From NCBI GenBank assembly GCA_900764695.1, contig CAAFOY010000060.1, positions 1 to 10,632 of the forward strand: 10,632 bases of DNA, given 5' to 3'. How positions within the stretch are numbered: the stretch's first letter is position 1; every line of letters begins with the position of its first letter. The notes under the pieces are model-generated. The model was not told where the DNA came from. It saw only the letters and a program-made list of their open reading frames with translations, and made no database searches. The position numbers and the translations under genes are program-made. This DNA comes from Lachnospiraceae bacterium (GTDB lineage: Bacteria; Bacillota_A; Clostridia; Lachnospirales; Lachnospiraceae). Of this stretch, positions 7,801 to 10,632 are shown one piece after another.

Positions 7801-7855
7801 AGATGCTATGAGAATATTACAATATGCTACAGGAGAAATAACGCAGTTTAAATAA
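1823..7855 (+). CDS. Secreted multidomain S8 (subtilisin-family) protease with C-terminal dockerin
   Basis: This is a 2010-residue exported serine endopeptidase. Residues 1-~28 form a signal peptide or anchor (KKVLVVVLAVALIV), followed by a low-complexity charged linker and a propeptide-like region to ~215. The S8 domain (~220-500) has Asp244 (AVIDTGVDY), His300 (GHGTHVAG), oxyanion Asn390 (VAAAGN) and Ser466 (NGTSMAAP), so all catalytic residues are present. DDDNNGYVDD (272-281) resembles a calcium loop. Further on are a CARDB-like stretch with GDGIIQPGETIDL (~535-680), a beta-helix-like region (~690-1170) ending at NNYWGTND, a possible C-type-lectin-like insert (~930-1010), an Fn3-like module (~1290-1382), an Ig-like module (~1387-1480), a TIG-like module (~1488-1568) and three Big2-like modules (~1691-1770, 1775-1856, 1860-1940). 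A type I dockerin (1949-2006) ends the protein. The cohesin-bearing partner follows after 13 bp. The substrate is unknown. Module borders are approximate. Confidence 0.9.
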   Translation: MKNWQKKVLVVVLAVALIVTGFATSTFMDGNSNKVVKETTVSKTNDNKSDVAKADIVSNKDTKNEKSKEPNVSENKNNVDNKIGDPDKKIDYQKIIRETEDEDYRKAVKVKKGGFVVIRKEDKNTKPIEEEQWYKDAKATDSEVIMENTIKDNDGKEYNQVSYKITTEEKDIWSIVDNTNNQNAVEIAEPVYKYYTSEESVPSAEYNKGMEKQWYLKDQKLESVWGNEDYGNTAGEGTVVAVIDTGVDYNHEDLQDNIWTNSAEVSGTTGADDDNNGYVDDVHGINLIDPNETPMDDHGHGTHVAGIIAMENNNVGGVGIAYKSKIMPIKAGGSDGTFNSTDIAKGIEYAYKNGADVINMSFGSYAHSALIENALQDAFNSCVLVAAAGNYGIPTADCPLGGQNTYPASYSYVIGVMAYDENNKFASFSNWDYKPNANAEYEVVAPGVSVYSTLPNGRYASWNGTSMAAPMVSAEAAILRSSLKDKDTYSSRYIMGQLVGATEDTITYYNEDVKKTYNYKKLSLTASLTNKPKPNITVDEIYAFDSEDISKSNNGDGIIQPGETIDLAIGLRNQWGAAKDVTITVNATTNGMDNQYVEFISDNEVAIDEIGSFGTQNNGFIYNGSKTVIGVEHPIRVKIKENAPNDLNIKFNINYRAKNGLDEKDGTVYTQLKDTAYTIHIVKGIILSGEIKNDVTLTEDNYYIVQNSLFIPKGVTVNVEEGTKIQFWESDQYSVYGDNDIAYISVQGRMNFNGTESKPIELFTGKNFEDYRVQVEKVVPGTIDMNYVNIENPYIDISSGSHLNFTQNYDYVKKRAYSNDGGTVEEEDSPKINATYLEKSKISNLRATRNEWVGTKSIVSGEFNNVLFDNCENYYSNIKANNCTFLINEAKKNTSAGIKMFPSQMSVNSFQYRRPYMEVASRIGTLNGKKYVIYNLDQYFYEYNYVGSNMLNYNAIEKAISMNGGHLSTVGLDEEITNLLGDMFKDIYGNDVNEYLKLINGYYFDTKSGDTASVNGEKPGAEINASVSNPLAVYRVYLRKSEKINTETNEKEYVYLPHILNDAVDNITRYVLAEYPADIDDSKIKKINTDPEYLGELDNTSFMGNTVLNRLICTDTSEWMKMFNSNSRDFVYSAQNNYWGTNDERLINKQIIDFDTNTNCGDIITSPYLDKPSEETYPCVSDIYITDKNGDKVDTVGNGTYDVHVLFNRDMDKNTDPMVSYGPDALYTDYTLKGQWNSSREWVGKMPIKVLINQGHQYFRVKDAVAADDHWLTTGTDWGRFEFDVTASGAEALTLQSEGRVGSIYLNWTQDEYDTMAGYNIYRSETGEEGSFKKINSSILSSEEKEYEDKKVEAGKKYYYYFTVVDTAMSESRPSNITYSTAVDDKPPVIKHTPLKSIINGVGATVTATVKDNIGVEGVTLFYRMEGEDNFKSVPMNNTTGNYYNAHINAEDITVGNLQYYIEATDGINYAYNGSVTEPNVIPVESKAFVSSVKADNGEVGKSMTGIVKGVNFNESDRVVIDDKEVDTEYVSAKELKFTFKPEYMGKKKVELTENQVVVASIDDAFDVTDSNVKVYNEDTIITKELAKSQNSYLKTNFNGKINSLEVTLKDGDKYFSSSLSYISGNSSGNTYKYKFNNQSINGGKLGYFEYYNESTEVRPEVISVKINGVEVENLDYDSERISFIEQSEYVPVNDIKVKKSSATLDIGDSFTPNVTVSPDNATYHDYADYSYDSSVLKQNDDGSFTAIQSGSTTVTVSCDGKTTYIDVQVNELPVKEITSEQNKYSGTVGNIVTIKLQAKPIESIATINWSYNDSVKLVQSTDNGRTCVFELTKTGSTTVTAYYNNAKCEIPIEIFKDEAYVEFGQDIVTMYPDETYSVDAQVRNDTSNEKRSLQWTSSNTAVAEVNSDGIITAKGNGYAVISASLEKSNQKASIIVLVNSSDTSYELGDVNMDGRVTAVDAMLTLKLALIDNPTDAITGLADVNGDGKITAVDAMRILQYATGEITQFK
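7667..7840 (+). other. Type I dockerin module of the protease (residues 1949-2006)
   Basis: Two calcium-binding repeats match DxNxDGxxxxxD: Asp1950/Asn1952/Asp1954/Asp1961 and Asp1983/Asn1985/Asp1987/Asp1994. Each is followed by the F-helix-like MLTLKLAL or MRILQYAT. Positions 9-13 read TAVDA in both repeats. Such internal symmetry is typical of dockerins able to bind a cohesin in two orientations. The module sits at the extreme C-terminus, the usual place. Confidence 0.88.
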
Positions 7856-7861
7856 GGAAGG
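7856..7861 (+). promoter_or_regulatory. Ribosome binding site coupling the two operon genes
   Basis: GGAAGG begins directly after the protease stop codon and lies 7 nt before the ATG of the cohesin gene. There is no room for a promoter or terminator between the genes, so they are co-transcribed. Confidence 0.75.
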
Positions 7862-7868
7862 TGTTTAG

Positions 7869-10493
7869 ATGAAAATAAAGAATAAATTTTATCATTTTAT
7901 TGTAAGCATCATTCTTGTAGTTTCATTGTTAGCAGGGACAATAGTCCCTGCTAATACAATAGTAAAGGCAGATGATAACAATCCAACAATATGGACATCC
8001 TATGAACAGAGCAATGGTGTTGTTACAATACATTATTATGGAACAGGAATAACTAATCTAAGCAGTTATCAAATGTTAATTAAATATGACAATGAGAAGC
8101 TTAGTTATAAAGAATGCAAGTTTAGCAGTGAGCTTGGATCAACAATAACATCAGCCAAAGAGAGTCAGGGTACAATTAAAATAGCATTAATTAATGGCAA
8201 TGGTTTGTCGGTAACTGATAAAGAATTGTTTGCAATTACATATACAGCTGACTTCGTAGGAAGCGAACAGTGTGTATTTAATACGAATATAAATGAAGCA
8301 TATGACAGAAATCTTTCTAACATAGACTTTAATATTGATTCACAATTAACCATAAATGTTGATAACCCACTTAGTGATAATTATCAGGTTAACCTAGAAG
8401 GAACTACAGATGCTAATGCTAATGATACAGTACAGTGCAGGTTTGGCCTTAGTCGCAATGCAGGAGTAATGTCCGGAAGCTTTATTTTACATTATAATGA
8501 GGAGCAGGTAAGATTTCAGAAAGTCACAGCTAACAAAAATGTTGAAGGCTTAATTGTTTCATATAATAAGGTTGAAGAAGGAACTGTTAAGGTAGCCTAT
8601 GCTTTTAATAAATGTTCTACAACAACGATGAATTTTCTGAATATGGAGTTTATACCTTTAGAGAAATCAACATCTAGTAACATTTCATTATCAGATGTAA
8701 CAATAACAAACGAGCAGTTGCAGGAATGCACTTTTGATGGAAGTTATGAAGCAACAATATCAACGTCAGAGCAGCAGTCAGATAATTTGTTTACGGTAAA
8801 TGGTCTTGATTCAATAGATTCACAGGAAACATTTGACGTTACAATTAATCTGGCAGGCAATTCAGGAATAGCTTCAATGACAGCTTATCTTGAATATGAC
8901 AAAGATATATTTGAAATACAGGATGCGTCATTTTCTGATGGGATTTTGAAAAATTCATTTACTAATGTTTCAACTTCAACTAAAGGAAAAGTTAAATTTG
9001 CTTTTATGTCAACAGACGATATAAAGGCTGACGGACAGGTTATTAAATTGACCTTTAAGGCTATAAAGAATGAGAATGTATCAGGCAAGTTCCAGCTTGT
9101 TGTAGATGAACTTACAGATTCAAACGCTACAAAACAGGAATACAATATTGCAGATTTAACAACTAAAGTAAACAAAATCTGTATTCATAATTACATAGGA
9201 CCGGATTTTCAGTGGTCAGATGATTATAGTACATGTAAGGCTGTGTACACATGCGAATATAATAGTGAGCATGTTATTAAAGTGGACTGTGATGTGGAAA
9301 CAACTAGAACGGAAGCAACATGCGAGGAGGATGGAAACATAACACACACAGCAACCGGAACATACAATAACCAAAAAATAACTGATGTACAAAAAGAAAC
9401 AATTCCAGCAAAGGGACATGTTAAAGGCGAAGTAAAGATTGAAAATGCCACGGAATCCACATGCGAAAAAGGTGGAAGCTATGATGAAGTAGTTTACTGT
9501 ACAGTCTGCAATAAAGAGTTAAGCAGAACAACAGTAAAGACAGAAGCAAAGGGTCATAAATGGAATGAAGGAAAGATAACCACAGAGCCAACATGTACGG
9601 AAGAAGGAATGAAAACCTTCGAATGTACAGTCTGTGGAAAGACAAAGACAGAGAAAGTATCAGCCTGGGGTCACGATTGGAATGAAGACTTTACAGTGGA
9701 CAAGGAAGCAACCTGTGAAGAAACAGGCTTAAAGTCAATTCATTGTAAGAGATGTGACGAAAGAAAAGAAATAACAACAATTCCAGCCAAGGGTCATGTT
9801 AAAGGCGAAGTAAAGATTGAAAATGTCACGGAATCCACATGCGAAAAAGGTGGAAGCTATGATGAAGTAGTTTATTGTACAGTCTGCAATAAAGAGTTAA
9901 GCAGAACAACAGTAAAGACAGAAGCAAAGGGTCATAAATGGAATAATGGCAAAGTTACAACAGAGCCAACTTATGCAGAAGAAGGAGTGAAAACTTATAC
10001 TTGTACAGCTTGTGGCGCAACAAAAACTGAAGTTATTCCAAAAAGAAATATGGAATATACAGTTGGAAGCACCTATCAGGACATTTCAACTAACGCTATT
10101 TATCGCATAACTGTAATTAATCAGCAGGTTGAATATGTTTGCCCAATTGATAAGAAGCTTAAGAAAGCAACAATACCATCACAGATTAGGATAGGAAATG
10201 TTACTTACAAGGTTACTTCGATTGGTAATAATGCATTTAAGAGGTGCAAGAATCTTTCAAGCATTACAATAGGTAATAATATAAGTAAGATAGGAAATAA
10301 AGCATTCTACAACTGCAAAAAACTTAAAAAGATTAAAATTAAATCAAAGAAGTTAACTTTAAAGAAGATTGGAAAATCTGCTTTTAAGAAGATTAATAAG
10401 AAAGCCAAGATAAGCGTACCAAAGAGTAAGAAGAAATCTTACAAAAAGATGCTTACCAAAAAAGGTTTGAGTAAAACAGTTAAAATTAAATAA
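7869..10493 (+). CDS. Secreted scaffold-like protein: three cohesin-like modules, CxxC repeats, BspA-type LRR
   Basis: The protein has 874 residues. Residues 1-34 form a Sec signal peptide (IVSIILVVSLLAGTI core, likely cleaved after VKA). Three cohesin-like beta-sandwich modules follow at ~39-164, ~171-297 and ~306-436. The third is clearest (AGNSGIASMTAYLEYDKDIF, then GKVKFAFMS and KLTFKAI). Residues ~440-725 hold about six ~38-residue repeats with a TC-G-CxxC-GH pattern, probably small metal-binding or disulphide folds; the last has Tyr for the first Cys. Residues ~765-850 are BspA-type LRRs (VTSIGNNAFKRCKNLSSITI). The last 114 residues contain 36 Lys and 2 Arg but only one acidic residue, which suggests electrostatic wall attachment. 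No LPXTG, SLH or dockerin is seen. Sitting 13 bp behind a dockerin-bearing protease, it is a plausible scaffoldin for it. The cohesin assignment is from pattern recognition; binding is inferred. Confidence 0.85.
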   Translation: MKIKNKFYHFIVSIILVVSLLAGTIVPANTIVKADDNNPTIWTSYEQSNGVVTIHYYGTGITNLSSYQMLIKYDNEKLSYKECKFSSELGSTITSAKESQGTIKIALINGNGLSVTDKELFAITYTADFVGSEQCVFNTNINEAYDRNLSNIDFNIDSQLTINVDNPLSDNYQVNLEGTTDANANDTVQCRFGLSRNAGVMSGSFILHYNEEQVRFQKVTANKNVEGLIVSYNKVEEGTVKVAYAFNKCSTTTMNFLNMEFIPLEKSTSSNISLSDVTITNEQLQECTFDGSYEATISTSEQQSDNLFTVNGLDSIDSQETFDVTINLAGNSGIASMTAYLEYDKDIFEIQDASFSDGILKNSFTNVSTSTKGKVKFAFMSTDDIKADGQVIKLTFKAIKNENVSGKFQLVVDELTDSNATKQEYNIADLTTKVNKICIHNYIGPDFQWSDDYSTCKAVYTCEYNSEHVIKVDCDVETTRTEATCEEDGNITHTATGTYNNQKITDVQKETIPAKGHVKGEVKIENATESTCEKGGSYDEVVYCTVCNKELSRTTVKTEAKGHKWNEGKITTEPTCTEEGMKTFECTVCGKTKTEKVSAWGHDWNEDFTVDKEATCEETGLKSIHCKRCDERKEITTIPAKGHVKGEVKIENVTESTCEKGGSYDEVVYCTVCNKELSRTTVKTEAKGHKWNNGKVTTEPTYAEEGVKTYTCTACGATKTEVIPKRNMEYTVGSTYQDISTNAIYRITVINQQVEYVCPIDKKLKKATIPSQIRIGNVTYKVTSIGNNAFKRCKNLSSITIGNNISKIGNKAFYNCKKLKKIKIKSKKLTLKKIGKSAFKKINKKAKISVPKSKKKSYKKMLTKKGLSKTVKIK
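9402..9944 (+). repeat. 165-bp near-identical direct repeat inside the cohesin gene
   Basis: Copies lie at 9402-9566 and 9780-9944, spaced 378 bp (126 codons). By eye they differ at 4 of 165 positions and encode 55 residues with one change (Ala527 versus Val653). Each covers the IPAKGHVKGEVK segment and the CTVCNKELSRTT repeat. The intervening repeats are much more divergent, so this is a recent segmental duplication or gene conversion, able to expand or contract by recombination. Confidence 0.9.
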
Positions 10494-10501
10494 TAAGAGT
10501 G

Positions 10502-10538
10502 AAAGATGCTACATTTAAGAGAAATGTGGCATCTTTTT
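10502..10538 (+). terminator. Rho-independent terminator of the protease-cohesin operon
   Basis: A 15-bp stem, AAAGATGCTACATTT (10502-10516) / AAATGTGGCATCTTT (10522-10536) with one T-G wobble and loop AAGAG, is followed by a T-run to 10538. It begins 8 bp after the stop codon. The A-tract on the left arm gives some activity on the other strand as well. Confidence 0.9.
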
Positions 10539-10555
10539 GATATGGACTTTAGTCT

Positions 10556-10617
10556 GTTCAAAACAATCACGCAACGTGTGAGTGTTTTGAACAATAATCC
10601 ACCTGCTATGCGGGTGG
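10556..10617. mobile_element. Two adjacent hairpins, possible end of an IS200/IS605-type element
   Basis: The first is a perfect 10-bp inverted repeat GTTCAAAACA (10556-10565) / TGTTTTGAAC (10583-10592), whose 17-nt centre has its own CACG/CGTG pairing. The second is a hairpin CCACCTGC (10599-10606) / GCGGGTGG (10610-10617) with loop TAT, one T-G pair and an extra T-A closing pair. IS200/IS605 elements carry subterminal hairpins of this kind that the Y1 transposase recognises as single strands. The transposase itself would lie beyond the window. The structures are seen; the element assignment is inferred and uncertain. Confidence 0.4.
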
Positions 10618-10632
10618 AGACAATATGTTATA

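Noticed and set aside
9301..10020. CRISPR-like or tandem repeat array
   Set aside because: The repeats are in-frame protein repeats with conserved Cys and Gly-His positions. Spacing and divergence follow codons, and there are no unique spacers between identical short repeats.
10380..10493. Sortase (LPXTG) anchor at the end of the scaffold protein
   Set aside because: There is no LPXTG-like motif and no hydrophobic segment before the stop; the end is a lysine-rich LRR tail.

Overview
The window looks like a chromosomal segment from a low-GC, Gram-positive anaerobe of the Clostridia, most likely a gut or rumen Lachnospiraceae. The evidence is AT-rich DNA, strong AAGGAGG-type ribosome binding sites, a holin-like type I toxin, BspA-type leucine-rich repeats, CxxC 'GHxW' repeats, and a cohesin/dockerin pair on secreted proteins. 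I cannot name the genus.

The left third (1-1822) is a small, rearranged regulatory region. It opens with an intact reading frame (206-886) that appears chimeric. Its first ~165 residues are a LysR-type regulator cut short inside the effector domain. Its last ~61 residues look like the zinc-cysteine end of a MetE/YxjG-type methionine synthase. Next is a compact convergent locus (about 907-1198). A 27-residue holin-like toxin lies on the minus strand, and an apparent antisense RNA of about 100 nt comes from the plus strand. The two share a bidirectional terminator, a direct repeat that makes the RNA complementary to the toxin's Shine-Dalgarno, and 5' ends that are 24/27 identical inverted copies. 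This is the architecture of a par/TxpA-like type I toxin-antitoxin module. Upstream of the toxin on the same strand is an XRE-family repressor (1208-1564). Its near-consensus promoter overlaps repeated ACTGT/ACAGT half-sites, which suggests autorepression.

The right two thirds (1823-10493) is a two-gene operon with a 13-bp gap, closed by a strong terminator at 10502-10538. The first gene encodes a 2010-residue secreted subtilisin-family (S8) protease with a complete catalytic set (Asp244, His300, Asn390, Ser466). It also carries a beta-helix-like region, Fn3/Ig/TIG/Big2-like modules and a C-terminal type I dockerin. The second encodes an 874-residue secreted protein with three cohesin-like modules, six CxxC-type repeats, a BspA-like LRR and a very lysine-rich tail. 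The simplest reading is a minimal protease complex: the second protein is the scaffold, holding one or more dockerin-bearing proteases near the cell surface. This is inferred from domain pairing and gene adjacency and has not been demonstrated.

After the operon terminator, the last 80 bases hold two strong hairpins that resemble the subterminal structures of IS200/IS605-type elements. The window may therefore end at the edge of a mobile element whose transposase lies outside.
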